Assembly (NCBI RefSeq): GCF_029543105.1
Contig: NZ_JARQXB010000002.1
Location: 186,001 to 250,000 of the forward strand
Reading direction: 5' to 3'
DNA length: 64,000 bases
DNA from: Stenotrophomonas sp. HITSZ_GD
Lineage (GTDB): Bacteria; Pseudomonadota; Gammaproteobacteria; Xanthomonadales; Xanthomonadaceae
Position 1 is the first letter of the stretch, and the number at the start of each line of letters is the position of its first letter. The notes below the pieces were generated by a model. The model was not told where the DNA came from. It made no database searches and worked only from the letters and a program-made list of their open reading frames with translations. Both the position numbers and the translations under genes were made by a program. This document shows, one piece after another, positions 26,399 to 35,547 of this stretch.

Positions 26399-27463
26399 TC
26401 AGCCGGGCGGCGGCGCGCTGCTCTGGCGCACGCGCAGTTCGACCGGCGCGATGGTGCGCGCCACGCTCGCGTCGGGTGCGCCGATGCGTTGCAGCAGCAA
26501 CTGGGCGGCCTGCCGCCCGCGCGCGCGCGGGTCGACGGCCAGCGTGGTCAATGCCGGCGTACTCAGCGCGGCTTCCGGGATGTCGTCGAAGCCGGTCACG
26601 GAGAAGTCGCGCCCCGGCTGCACGCCGCGCGCGAACAGGCCCAGCATCAGGCCCATCGCCACGTTGTCGTTGTAGCAAACGGCGGCGGTGGGCCGCTCGG
26701 CGGTCTCGAACAGCGCCTGCGTCGCGGCGGCAGCCTGCGGTCGGGTGGGCGCGCATTCGACCATGCGCGCCTCGCGCACCGGCAAGCCCGCCTGCGCCAT
26801 CGCCGCCACGTAGCCGCTGCGCCGCTGCTGGCACGAGCTGGAATCGGCGTGGCCACCGAAGAAAGCGATGTCGCGATGGCCGAGCTCGATGAGGTGCCTC
26901 GTCGCCAATTGCGCACCGTGTGCGTTGTCCAGCGCGAGGAAATCCCACTCGTGCCCGGCCGGCTCGCGATTGAACAGCAGCACGTTGCCGGCCGCGCCCA
27001 TCACGGCGCGCAGCGAGGCCGCCTCGCTGTGCTCGGCCGGCGACAGGATCACCCCGGCCGGCGCGTGTTCCATCAGCGAGGCCAGCACGGCCTGCTGCCG
27101 CCGCGGCGATTCGCCGGTGTTGCCCAGCAGCGTGACGTAGCCCTGTTCGCCGAGCGCCTCGTCCACGCCGGCGGCGAATTCGGCAAAGAAGGGGTTGGAA
27201 AGGTCGTTGATGACCAGCGCGACGATGGTGGAGGTGCGCCGGCGCAGGTTGGCCGCCGCCCGGTTGTAGACGTAGCGCTGCCGCTGCAGCTCGGCATGCA
27301 CCCGGGCGCGGGTGTCGGCGTGCACCAGCGGGCTGCCGCGCAACACCAGCGAGACGGTGGCGCGCGAGACGCCCACCGCGCGGGCGATGTCCGTCACCGT
27401 CACCGCCCGGCTGCCGCCTGCCCTGCCCGTGTTGTTGCCGCCGCTGTGAGCCCGCGTGGACAT
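26399..27463 (-). CDS. LacI-family regulator of the mannoside operon
   Basis: 354 residues. The HTH (VTVTDIARAVGVSRATVSLV, then LRGSPLVHADTRARVHAEL) is followed by the effector domain VALVINDLSNPFFAEFAAGV ... SVTGFDDIPEAALSTPALTT. It is the first gene of the operon that ends with GH47. A long palindrome (27499-27520) is centred about 47 bp upstream of its start, so it very likely controls itself and the four downstream genes. Effector is unknown; mannose or fructose would fit. Confidence 0.88.
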   Translation of the reverse strand: MSTRAHSGGNNTGRAGGSRAVTVTDIARAVGVSRATVSLVLRGSPLVHADTRARVHAELQRQRYVYNRAAANLRRRTSTIVALVINDLSNPFFAEFAAGVDEALGEQGYVTLLGNTGESPRRQQAVLASLMEHAPAGVILSPAEHSEAASLRAVMGAAGNVLLFNREPAGHEWDFLALDNAHGAQLATRHLIELGHRDIAFFGGHADSSSCQQRRSGYVAAMAQAGLPVREARMVECAPTRPQAAAATQALFETAERPTAAVCYNDNVAMGLMLGLFARGVQPGRDFSVTGFDDIPEAALSTPALTTLAVDPRARGRQAAQLLLQRIGAPDASVARTIAPVELRVRQSSAPPPG

Positions 27464-27498
27464 GTGCTCGCTGATCTCCCCGGAATGGCTGTGGCGAG

Positions 27499-27520
27499 GC
27501 GTTTGGATCGATCCAAACGC
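27499..27520. promoter_or_regulatory. 22-bp perfect palindrome, operator of the mannoside operon
   Basis: Core TTTGGATCGATCCAAA with three further matched bases (GCG/CGC) on each side, giving 22 bp of perfect symmetry around a central CG. That central CG is the usual architecture of LacI-family operators. It sits 36-57 bp upstream of the LacI gene start, in promoter position. I saw no second full copy in the window. Confidence 0.75.
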
Positions 27521-27689
27521 GCCTTCGTGCCGCGCCCGTCATCGTGCCGGTGGAATAGAACACGCGCGAGCGGGCCTTGGCATGCGGCACCGCAGCATCA
27601 CCGATGACAGCGCAAGTCACGCCAACGAAAACAAGGCGTTACGGGCGATAGCTCGACTGGAATCGAACACGCGCCCGCGGTGCGCCAAC

Positions 27690-28028
27690 TCAGATGCGCG
27701 CAATGGCCCAGGTAATGATGCCGGTCGCCACGGTGCTGAGCAGTAAGCCGAACAGGAAAAGCGCGTCCGCCAGCCGTTCCAGCTTGCGGTTGCGCCCCTT
27801 GCGCTTGGTGCGCAGGGCCCAGTACGCGCTCAGGCAGGCGCCCAGGTAGACCATCGCGTTGAAGCTGAGCAGGTCGTCGGCGAGCGTGTCGACATTGCGC
27901 ATCACCACCACCACGTGCAGCACGCCGACCACGGTCATGCACACGCCCAGCATCGCGGCCGAGGTGGCGAAGATATGGACGCAGATGTCCTCGTCCAGTT
28001 CGCTGCGGGGATCGTCGGGGGTCTTCAT
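27690..28028 (-). CDS. Small membrane protein, unknown function
   Basis: 112 residues. An acidic N-terminus (MKTPDDPRSELDEDICVHIF) precedes three hydrophobic segments (about residues 22-45, 52-70 and 88-110), separated by a strongly basic loop (RTKRKGRNRKLERL) that should face the cytoplasm. It resembles small DUF-type inner-membrane proteins of proteobacteria, but I cannot name a family. It is downstream of and parallel to the hybrid kinase (gap 80 bp) and could be co-transcribed with it. Confidence 0.7.
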   Translation of the reverse strand: MKTPDDPRSELDEDICVHIFATSAAMLGVCMTVVGVLHVVVVMRNVDTLADDLLSFNAMVYLGACLSAYWALRTKRKGRNRKLERLADALFLFGLLLSTVATGIITWAIARI

Positions 28029-28108
28029 CGCGGGGCGGCTCGGAAAAGGAAGCGGCGGAAAGAACGACCACGCGGCGCGGCGCCGGTTCCCGGCCGCCGC
28101 GTGCGCGG

Positions 28109-31100
28109 TCAGTCGCCGGCCGCCTGGGTCGCCACCGCGCGCCCCGGCGCGGCGTGCCCGGGGCGCGCCGCCAGCGCCTCGATCAGCTCGACCAGGCCAA
28201 GCGGGTCCAGCGGCTTGCCCATGTGGCCGTCGAAGCCGGCCATCATGGCGCGTTCGCGGTCTTCCTCGCGCACGTAGGCGGTGAGCGCGATGGCCGGAAT
28301 CTGCGGCTGGCGCACCTGGCCGCCGCCGCGCACGGCCTGGATCAGCTCGTAGCCGTCGCGCCCGGGCATGGCGATGTCGCTGATCAGCGCATCGAAGCTG
28401 TGCTGGCGCATCAGCTGCTCGGCGGCGTCGGCCGAGCCGGCGGCCGTGACCTGCGCGCCGGCGTGGCGCAGGAAATGCTCGGCGGCGTCGCGCGAATCGT
28501 CATCGTCGTCCACCAGCAGCAGGTGCAGCTTGCCGAGCCGCCCGGCCATCGCCTGCGGTAGCGGGCCGACCTTGCCGCTGTCCGGGCCGTGCGCCCGCGG
28601 CACGCTCACGCCGTGCTGGTACGGCAGCACGAGGGTGAACGTGGCGCCCTGCCCGTGCCCGGCGCTGGTGGCACCCAGCCAACCGCCATGCAGGTCGATG
28701 AGCTGGCGGGAGATCGACAGCCCCAGCCCCAGCCCGCCGACGCGGCGCGTGGTGCTGGCGTCGGCCTGGCGGAAACGGTCGAACACGTGCGGCAGGAAGT
28801 CCGGCGCGATGCCTACGCCGCTGTCGTGCACCGACAGGCGCAGGTGATCGGGCGCGGCCGCCATTTCCAGTTCCACCCGCCCGCCGGACGGGGTGAACTT
28901 GATGGCGTTGCCGAGCAGGTTCACCAGTACCTGCTGGAGGCGGCCGGCATCGCCGAAGAAGGGCGTGGCGCCCTCTTCCAGGCCCCGCACGCGCAGCTCG
29001 ACCTGCTTGGCCGAGGCGGTGGGCCGCATGAGGTCGATGGTGCTGCGCGCCAGCCCGCCGATGTCGAAATGCTCCGGCTGCAGGCGCACCTTGCCCGACA
29101 GGATCGCGCTCATGTCCAGCAGGTCGTCGATGATCTGCGCCTGCGAGCGCGCGCTGCGCTCGATGATGACCAGCCCCTTGCCGATGTTTTCCGGCGCGAA
29201 GGACTCGGTCTGCATCAACCGCGACCAACCCAGGATGGCGTTGAGCGGCGTGCGCAGTTCGTGGCTGAGGGTGGCGAGGAAATCGTCCTTGATCCGGCTG
29301 GCGGTTTCCGCATCGTTGCGCGCGTCCTTCTCGGCCTGCAGCGAGGCCTTGAGCTGCGCATCGATGCGGTTGCGCTCGATGACGATGCCGGCCAGGTGCG
29401 AGGCCGAGCGCGCCATCGCCTGTTCGTGCAGGGTCGGCTGGTACGGCGTGCGGAAATACATCGCCAGCGTGCCCAGCACCACGCCGTTGCTGCCCAGGAT
29501 CGGGGTGACGTAGCACGCGGCGATCCCCATCGCCAGCGCGTGGGTCCGGTGTTCGCCCCAGCTCGGGTCCGCGGCGATGTCCTCGCAGATGACCTGGTGC
29601 GCGGAATAAGCCGAGCGGCCGCATGGCGTGCCTTCCGGCGCGATGGCCAGGCCGTCGAAGCGCACCGCGTATTCCAGCGGCAGGCTCGGCGCCGCGGCGC
29701 AGCGCAGCAGGGTCTGGTCGGCATTGGCGAGCAGGATCGAGCAGCGCAACGAGCGCTCGCCGCGCGCTTCCACGCTCAGGGCGATCGAATCGAGCACGAT
29801 CGCCAGCGGCGCGCCGGTGGTGATCAGGCCCAGGATCGAACGTTCCGACGCGGTCGCGTCCTCGATGCGCTTGCGCTCGGAGATGTCCATCAGCGAGCCG
29901 ATGTGGCCCAGGAAGCTGCCGTCCACGCCGAAATGCGCGGTGGCCGTATCCATGCACCAGCGGTACTCGCCGTCGCGGCGGCGCACGCGGTATTCGGCGC
30001 TGAAGGCGCGGCGCTCGTCCAGCGCCTGCAGGAAGCCGTGGCGCACGCGCGCCAGGTCGTCCGGATGCACCACTTCCCACCAGCCGCGCGGGATGGCTTC
30101 CTCCGGCGGCTGTCCGGTGAACTGGGTCCAGCGCGGATTCCAGTACACGCAGTTGCCCTGCGCGTCGGACATCCAGATCATCGCCGGCACCGTCTCGCAC
30201 AGCTTGCGGAAGCGCGCTTCGCTTTCGGTGAGGCGGTCCTCGATGCTGCGCCGGTCGTGGATGTCGGTGTAGGTGCCGATCCATTGGTTGATGCGCCCGT
30301 CGTCCTCGCGCACCGGCAGTGCCCGCGCCAGATGCCAGCGGTACTGCCCATCGTACCGGCGCAATTCGCATTCGATCTCGAAACCGTCGCCGTCGGCCAG
30401 CGCCTGGTCCCAGGCGTGCGCGGCGCGGCGCAGGCCGGCGTCGGTGTGCGCGGTGTCCCAGGCTTCGCGCGCGTCGGCGTTGGGATCGCAGCCGGTGTAC
30501 TCGTGCCAGCGGCTGTTGAAGAAGCGCGCCACGCCCTGCGTGTCGGCGATGAAGATGATCTGCGGCAGTGCATCGGCCAGGCGCCGCAACCGCGCCTCAT
30601 TGGCCGCCAGTTGCCGCTGCACCCGGCCGCGCTGCATCGATTCCCAGCAGCGCGCCACCACGCGCCGCACCAGTTCGACCTCGTGCTCGGACCAGTGCCG
30701 CGGCGTGGACTGGTGCACGCCCATGGCCGCCACCAGCTGGCCGTTCTTGTGCAGCGGCACGGCCAGCGTGGCGCGGATGCCGTGGTTGCGGTAGCCCTCG
30801 CTCAGGTAGGGCGGCGCGTCGCTGCACTGCGTGTCGTGGACCACCCAGGGCCGGTTTTCGAGCAGCGCGTCGAGGAAGCCTTCGGCCACGTTGCTCAGCG
30901 CGAACTCGCCACGCAGGCTCGGCAAACCTTCGACGTGATCGCTGAGCACGCGCATCGTGCCCCGCTCCATGTCGATCTGGCCGTAGCCGGCGCGGTGCGC
31001 CTGCAGGTGCTGGCACAGCAGCCGCACGCTGGTATCGAGGATCTGCTGCGGCTCGGAAAGCACCATCAGCGCGTCTTCCAGCCCGAGCAGGAAGCGGTTG

Positions 31101-31924
31101 CGCTCCTCGGCGCGGCGCTGGCGGGTCACGTCGATGCCGTGCACGAGGATCGCGTCCACCGCGCCGGCCTCGTCGCGCATGGGCTGGTAGACGAAATCCA
31201 GCACCGATTCGTAGGGCACGGCCTCGAACGGGCGTTCGAGCACCAGCCGCACCGCCTGCCCCAGGAAGGGCTGGCCACTGAGCCGCACCTGGTCCAGCAG
31301 CGTGAGCACGCCCTGCTCCACCACCTCGGGCAGCGCCGCGCGCAGCGGGCGGTCGATGATCTGGCGCTCGCCCAGCAGCTGCTTCATGCGCTGGTTGGCG
31401 CTTTCGATGACGTAATCCGGCCCGCGCAGCACGGCCAGGAACGCCGGGGATTCCTCGAACGCGGCCACCAGGTGCGGCGTGCGCGCCGGCCGCTCGCGCA
31501 CGCACAGCACGCCGGCTACCCCGGCGGTGTCGTACAGCGGGCTGCACGACCACGACCCGGTGGCGTCCGCCGTCGGCGCCACGCGCATGCCGGCGACCAG
31601 CGCCGGCTCGGCGGCGCCGACGGCGGCCACCAATTCGGCCTGCAACGGCGTCTCCAGCTCGGCCAGCGGCCGGCCGAACGCGGCCGGATGCAGCGCGCCC
31701 AGCAGCATCGCGCCGGGCTCGTTATAGATGCAGTTGAGCGAAGGTCCCCACAGCAGCAGCGCGGGCGACGGGCAGTTCAGGCACAGCGACAGCGCACTGC
31801 GCAGCGAAGGCTCCCACTGCGCGGGCTCTCCCCACGCGGCGGCCAATACGGACGATTGCGCCCACGAGGGCGGCGCGGCGCCCGGAGCGAAGCCGGTCGG
31901 CGCGACCGGCGCTTTGTTTTCCAT
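28109..31924 (-). CDS. Hybrid sensor histidine kinase (PAS/GAF multi-sensor, receiver)
   Basis: 1271 residues with no clear membrane segment, so a cytosolic sensor. Order: a PAS-like N-terminal region (to about 130), PAS (about 148-265, FEESPAFLAVL), GAF (about 285-435), PAS (about 445-555), PAS/PAC (about 570-690, MIWMSDAQGNCVYWNPRW), GAF (about 700-850), HisKA with His888 in LATLSHELRTPLNAIL, ATPase (DSGVGIAPDFLPHVFDRF) and a receiver with Asp1183 in LISDIAMPGRDG. Two GAF and several PAS domains suggest integration of several small-molecule, redox or light signals. No Cys or His chromophore motif was identified. It follows the lone receiver gene on the same strand. Confidence 0.9.
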   Translation of the reverse strand: MENKAPVAPTGFAPGAAPPSWAQSSVLAAAWGEPAQWEPSLRSALSLCLNCPSPALLLWGPSLNCIYNEPGAMLLGALHPAAFGRPLAELETPLQAELVAAVGAAEPALVAGMRVAPTADATGSWSCSPLYDTAGVAGVLCVRERPARTPHLVAAFEESPAFLAVLRGPDYVIESANQRMKQLLGERQIIDRPLRAALPEVVEQGVLTLLDQVRLSGQPFLGQAVRLVLERPFEAVPYESVLDFVYQPMRDEAGAVDAILVHGIDVTRQRRAEERNRFLLGLEDALMVLSEPQQILDTSVRLLCQHLQAHRAGYGQIDMERGTMRVLSDHVEGLPSLRGEFALSNVAEGFLDALLENRPWVVHDTQCSDAPPYLSEGYRNHGIRATLAVPLHKNGQLVAAMGVHQSTPRHWSEHEVELVRRVVARCWESMQRGRVQRQLAANEARLRRLADALPQIIFIADTQGVARFFNSRWHEYTGCDPNADAREAWDTAHTDAGLRRAAHAWDQALADGDGFEIECELRRYDGQYRWHLARALPVREDDGRINQWIGTYTDIHDRRSIEDRLTESEARFRKLCETVPAMIWMSDAQGNCVYWNPRWTQFTGQPPEEAIPRGWWEVVHPDDLARVRHGFLQALDERRAFSAEYRVRRRDGEYRWCMDTATAHFGVDGSFLGHIGSLMDISERKRIEDATASERSILGLITTGAPLAIVLDSIALSVEARGERSLRCSILLANADQTLLRCAAAPSLPLEYAVRFDGLAIAPEGTPCGRSAYSAHQVICEDIAADPSWGEHRTHALAMGIAACYVTPILGSNGVVLGTLAMYFRTPYQPTLHEQAMARSASHLAGIVIERNRIDAQLKASLQAEKDARNDAETASRIKDDFLATLSHELRTPLNAILGWSRLMQTESFAPENIGKGLVIIERSARSQAQIIDDLLDMSAILSGKVRLQPEHFDIGGLARSTIDLMRPTASAKQVELRVRGLEEGATPFFGDAGRLQQVLVNLLGNAIKFTPSGGRVELEMAAAPDHLRLSVHDSGVGIAPDFLPHVFDRFRQADASTTRRVGGLGLGLSISRQLIDLHGGWLGATSAGHGQGATFTLVLPYQHGVSVPRAHGPDSGKVGPLPQAMAGRLGKLHLLLVDDDDDSRDAAEHFLRHAGAQVTAAGSADAAEQLMRQHSFDALISDIAMPGRDGYELIQAVRGGGQVRQPQIPAIALTAYVREEDRERAMMAGFDGHMGKPLDPLGLVELIEALAARPGHAAPGRAVATQAAGD

Positions 31925-31990
31925 GCGGCTCCCCAGTCGCGACCCAGGAACAAGCGCACCTTACCGCTAAAAAAGCGCCTTGTGCGTGCC

Positions 31991-32368
31991 CTATTGGGCG
32001 GCTGCGATCTCCTGCGCCTGGCGCAGCGAACGCACCAGGTCTTCGGCCAGGTAGGGCTTGGTCAGCAGCACGCCGCGCTCAAACGCAGCCGGCAACCCGC
32101 CGGTGACCTGCCCGGTGGCGACCACGAACGGAATGCCGAGCGTATTCAGCCGCGCGGCCACCGCTTCGCTGGTCTGCCCACCGCCGAGTCGATAGTCCAG
32201 AACCGCCAAATCCATGGCGCGCGCGTCCACCTGCTGCAATGCCGCCTCGACGGTGGCGGCCGGGCCGGCCACCGTGGCGCCGGCTTGCGCAAGCTGGAGC
32301 TCCAGCAGCATGGCGTTCATCTCGTCGTTCTCCACCACGAGTACACGCAGCCCCTGCAGTGCCGACAT
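31991..32368 (-). CDS. Single-domain response regulator
   Basis: 125 residues, receiver only: VVENDEMNAMLLELQL acidic pocket, LAVLDYRLGGGQ with the phospho-acceptor Asp, VVATGQVTG, and Lys in LLTKPYLAEDLV. This type often accompanies hybrid PAS/GAF kinases. ATG 32368 is chosen because GGGAGA lies 6 bp upstream; the upstream part of the frame overlaps tRNA-proximal sequence. It is 66 bp upstream of the hybrid kinase on the same strand, so the two probably form a phosphorelay unit. Confidence 0.85.
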   Translation of the reverse strand: MSALQGLRVLVVENDEMNAMLLELQLAQAGATVAGPAATVEAALQQVDARAMDLAVLDYRLGGGQTSEAVAARLNTLGIPFVVATGQVTGGLPAAFERGVLLTKPYLAEDLVRSLRQAQEIAAAQ

Positions 32369-32481
32369 TGCGTTCTCCCTGAAGCGAACCTGGAGTATAA
32401 CGCCGGGCGTGCGCGGGCTGGCCGGGCCTGCCCGGCGGGACAACCCGCATCGGACCGGCTGCATTTCCCGCAAGGCGCGGC

Positions 32482-32487
32482 TATACT
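32482..32487 (+). promoter_or_regulatory. Candidate -10 of the tRNA-Leu promoter
   Basis: TATACT lies 11 bp before the mature tRNA 5' end. A weak -35-like CTGCAT is 17 bp upstream (32459-32464). The spacing is right for a sigma-70 tRNA promoter. Confidence 0.5.
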
Positions 32488-32497
32488 GCGCCGCCGC

Positions 32498-32584
32498 GCC
32501 GAAGTGGCGGAATCGGTAGACGCAGCGGACTCAAAATCCGCCGCCCTTAAAAGCGTGTGGGTTCGAGTCCCACCTTCGGCACCA
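32498..32584 (+). tRNA. tRNA-Leu (anticodon CAA)
   Basis: Acceptor arms GCCGAAG (32498-32504) and CTTCGGC (32574-32580) pair perfectly, and CCA is encoded after the discriminator A. The anticodon stem is GCGGA/TCCGC around loop CTCAAAA, giving CAA, which reads UUG. The T-arm GTGGGTTCGAGTCCCAC is canonical, and a long variable arm (CGCCCTTAAAAGCG) marks a class II tRNA. At 87 nt it is a normal leucine tRNA. Confidence 0.97.
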
Positions 32585-32590
32585 AATACG

Positions 32591-32620
32591 TCAAGGCCTG
32601 GCTGCGAAGCCAGGCCTTGA
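32591..32620. terminator. Strong hairpin after tRNA-Leu
   Basis: TCAAGGCCTGGCT and AGCCAGGCCTTGA form a perfect 13-bp stem with a GCGA loop, 6 bp after the tRNA CCA, followed by TCGTTT. It fits a terminator for the tRNA transcript and may also lie in the 3' region of the convergent tex gene (stop at 32679). Confidence 0.75.
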
Positions 32621-32678
32621 TCGTTTCCGGCACCCATCGACCACAAAGGGGCCGCAGCCCCTTCGTGTCTCACGACGC

Positions 32679-35054
32679 TCAACCCTTGCGCGCCCGCGCG
32701 AACGCGTCGGCCAGCGCGCTGTTGGCCGGCGGCGGCGCACTTGCCGGCCGCGGCTTGCCCTGCCCGCCACCCCCATTCGACCCACGCCCACCGGGACCAC
32801 GCCCGCCGTCGCGCCCACCGGCCTGCGGTCCGCGCGCATCGCGCGCAGCCGGTGCCGGGGCATCTTCCAGGCGCCGGGTCAGCGCAATGCGCTTGCGCGC
32901 CACGTCCACCTCCAGCACCTTCACCTTGACGATGTCGCCGGCCTTGACCACGTCGCGCGGGTCCTTGACGTAGGTGTCCGACAGCGCGGAGATGTGGATC
33001 AGCCCGTCCTGGTGCACGCCGATATCGACGAACGCGCCGAACGCGGCCACGTTGCTCACCACGCCTTCCAGCACCATGCCCGGCCGCAGGTCCTTGATCT
33101 CCTCCACGCCCTCGGCGAAGCGCGCGGCCTTGAACTCCGGGCGCGGGTCGCGGCCGGGCTTCTCCAGCTCCTTGAGGATGTCGCGCACGGTCGGCACGCC
33201 GAACTGCGCGTCGGTGTACTGCTCTGCGCGCAGTCCGCGCAGGAAGCTTCCATCGCCCAGCAGCGCCTTGATCGGCTTGCCGGTCGCCGCCACGATGCGC
33301 TCCACCACCGGGTAGGCTTCCGGGTGCACGGCCGAGGCGTCCAGCGGCTCGTCGCCATCGGCGATGCGCAGGAAGCCGGCGCATTGTTCGAAGGTCTTGT
33401 CGCCCAACCGCGCGACCTTGAGCAGGTCCTTGCGGCGCTTGAACGGGCCGTTGTCGTCGCGGTGCCGCACGATGTTCTCGGCCACCGTCGAGGACAGGCC
33501 GGACACGCGCGAGAGCAGCGCGGCCGAGGCCGTGTTGACGTACACGCCGACCGCGTTCACGCAATCCTCCACCTTCGCGTCCAGCGCGCGCGCCAGGCGG
33601 AACTGGTCCACGTCGTGCTGGTACTGGCCCACGCCGATCGCCTTGGGCTCGATCTTCACCAGTTCGGCCAGCGGGTCCTGCAGGCGCCGCGCGATGGACA
33701 CCGCGCCGCGCAGGGAGACGTCCAGGTTCGGGAATTCCTTGGCGGCGAACTCGGAGGCCGAATACACCGACGCGCCCGCCTCGCTCACCACGATCTTCTG
33801 CAACTTGGCCTCGGGCATCGCCTTGATGACCTCGCCGGCGAGCTTGTCGGTCTCTCGGCTGGCGGTGCCGTTGCCGATGGCGATCAGCTCCACGTGGTGC
33901 TGCAGGCACAGCTTGCGCAGCACGGCCAGCGACTGATCCCACTGCCGCTTGGGTTCGTGCGGGTAGATGGTCTCGGTCGCCACCAGCTTGCCGGTGGCAT
34001 CCACCACCGCGATCTTGCAGCCGGTGCGGATGCCCGGGTCCAGGCCCAGCACGGTCTTCGGGCCGGCGGGTGCTGCGAGCAGCAGGTCCTTGAGGTTGTC
34101 GCCGAACACGGCGATGGCCTCGGCCTCTGCCTTTTCGCGGGCCTGGTTGAACAAGTCCAGCAGCAAGTGCATGTGCAGCTTGGCGCGCCAGGTCAGGCGG
34201 CAGGCGTTCAACAGCCACGCATCGGCCGGGCGGCCCTTGTCGGCGACGCCGGCGGCGAGCGCGACGCGGCCTTCGCAGTATTGATGGCCCGCCTCGGCCT
34301 CCGCGCCCGGGTCCAGGTCGAGGAACAGGATCTCCTCGCGGCGCGCGCGGAACAGCGCCAGCAGCCGGTGCGAGGGAATCTTCGCCAGCGATTCGGCGTG
34401 CTCGAAGTAATCGCGGTACTTGGCGCCGGCTTCTTCCTTGCCTTCCGCCACGCGGGCGCGGATGACGCCATGCTCGCCCAGCCACTGGCGCAGCTCGCCG
34501 ACGAGCCGGGCATCCTCGCCCCAGCGCTCCATCAGGATCGCGCGCGCGCCTTCCAGCGCGGCCTTGGCATCCGCCACGCCCTTCTCCGCATCGACGAAGC
34601 CGGCGGCGAAGGTCTCCGGCACCTGCGAGGGATCGGCCAGCAGGCCATCGGCCAGCGGCTCCAGCCCGGCCTCGCGGGCGATCTGCGCGCGCGTGCGGCG
34701 CTTGGGCTTGTACGGCAGGTAGAGGTCTTCCAGGCGCGACTTGGTATCGGCCCCGGCGATCTCCGCGCGCAGTTCGTCGCTGAGCTTGCCCTGCTCGTCG
34801 ATGCTGGCCAGCACCGCGGCGCGGCGCTCTTCCAGCTCGCGCAGGTAGGTCAGGCGCGTTTCCAGGTTGCGCAGTTGGGTATCGTCCAGGCCGCCGGTCA
34901 CTTCCTTGCGGTAGCGGGCGATGAAGGGAACGCTGGCGCCTTCGTCCAGCAAGGCGATGGCGGCGCGGGCCTGGGCGGTCTGGGCGCCGATTTCCTCGGC
35001 GATGGTCTGGGCGATCTGCTGGGCGAGCCGGGAATCTGACTTGACGTCTTGCAT
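32679..35054 (-). CDS. tex: Tex-family transcription accessory / RNA-binding protein
   Basis: 791 residues, normal Tex length. The N-terminal helical Tex domain contains [21 protein letters not shown] YqgF/RNase H-like domain (about 330-460) begins [20 protein letters not shown] helix-hairpin-helix region (about 490-620) includes [20 protein letters not shown]-terminal S1 RNA-binding domain (about 655-725) reads [20 protein letters not shown]. The tail is Gly/Arg/Pro-rich and low in complexity. Tex is a conserved cytoplasmic nucleic-acid-binding factor affecting transcription and virulence-gene expression in several bacteria. Monocistronic in appearance. Confidence 0.95.
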   Translation of the reverse strand: MQDVKSDSRLAQQIAQTIAEEIGAQTAQARAAIALLDEGASVPFIARYRKEVTGGLDDTQLRNLETRLTYLRELEERRAAVLASIDEQGKLSDELRAEIAGADTKSRLEDLYLPYKPKRRTRAQIAREAGLEPLADGLLADPSQVPETFAAGFVDAEKGVADAKAALEGARAILMERWGEDARLVGELRQWLGEHGVIRARVAEGKEEAGAKYRDYFEHAESLAKIPSHRLLALFRARREEILFLDLDPGAEAEAGHQYCEGRVALAAGVADKGRPADAWLLNACRLTWRAKLHMHLLLDLFNQAREKAEAEAIAVFGDNLKDLLLAAPAGPKTVLGLDPGIRTGCKIAVVDATGKLVATETIYPHEPKRQWDQSLAVLRKLCLQHHVELIAIGNGTASRETDKLAGEVIKAMPEAKLQKIVVSEAGASVYSASEFAAKEFPNLDVSLRGAVSIARRLQDPLAELVKIEPKAIGVGQYQHDVDQFRLARALDAKVEDCVNAVGVYVNTASAALLSRVSGLSSTVAENIVRHRDDNGPFKRRKDLLKVARLGDKTFEQCAGFLRIADGDEPLDASAVHPEAYPVVERIVAATGKPIKALLGDGSFLRGLRAEQYTDAQFGVPTVRDILKELEKPGRDPRPEFKAARFAEGVEEIKDLRPGMVLEGVVSNVAAFGAFVDIGVHQDGLIHISALSDTYVKDPRDVVKAGDIVKVKVLEVDVARKRIALTRRLEDAPAPAARDARGPQAGGRDGGRGPGGRGSNGGGGQGKPRPASAPPPANSALADAFARARKG

Positions 35055-35153
35055 GCGGTCAACGGTACTGCGGCGGCAACGGGAGGCGGCATTCTGGCAG
35101 CGCCCGCCCGGCGCGGAAACCCGTTGACAGCACCACCGCGAGCGCGGTGCGGA

Positions 35154-35375
35154 TCAGCTTTGCGCGTAGTGGTCGGCCAGGCGCTCGGCCAGGAGGGAGT
35201 CCTGCAGGGATTCGAGCGCCATCACGCGCACCCTGCCGACGCGATCCAGCGACAGCGTGCGCTCGACGTAGAACTCGGGCCCCTCTTCGGTCATCGCCAT
35301 CGAGCGGCTGAAGCCATAGGGCACCAGGCCCTTCTCGCCATCCTTGCTGCCACCGACATAGAGGAGGATCGACAT
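35154..35375 (-). CDS. Small hypothetical protein
   Basis: 73 residues from ATG 35375: MSILLYVGGSKDGEKGLVPYG, then a basic/acidic mix with no membrane segment. A GTG three codons upstream is an alternative; ATG is favoured because AGGTGA lies about 5 bp before it. It resembles no family I can name. Balanced composition and a clear start site suggest a real small gene. It stands alone between tex and the divergent FAD oxidoreductase. Confidence 0.55.
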   Translation of the reverse strand: MSILLYVGGSKDGEKGLVPYGFSRSMAMTEEGPEFYVERTLSLDRVGRVRVMALESLQDSLLAERLADHYAQS

Positions 35376-35547
35376 CTCGTTCACCTTGTTGCGACTACTG
35401 GAACCGGCGCGCAGCTTACGCAGGTGCGTGTTAGGGCGTTCTCACCCAAGTTAACGCCAGCTGTTTGCGGTTCGATGACGCCGCGCCGTCCCACCCGCCT
35501 CACTGTGCCTTCACCGTGCGGCGGCTAGATCACGCATTCATTTCCAC

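Noticed and set aside
24052-26892. Plus-strand open frame of 946 codons
   Set aside because: Antisense to the kinase, FHS transporter and LacI genes; glutamine/arginine-rich artefact of GC bias.
28589-32620. Plus-strand open frame of 1343 codons
   Set aside because: Antisense to the hybrid kinase and lone receiver; it also reads through the tRNA. No recognisable domain.
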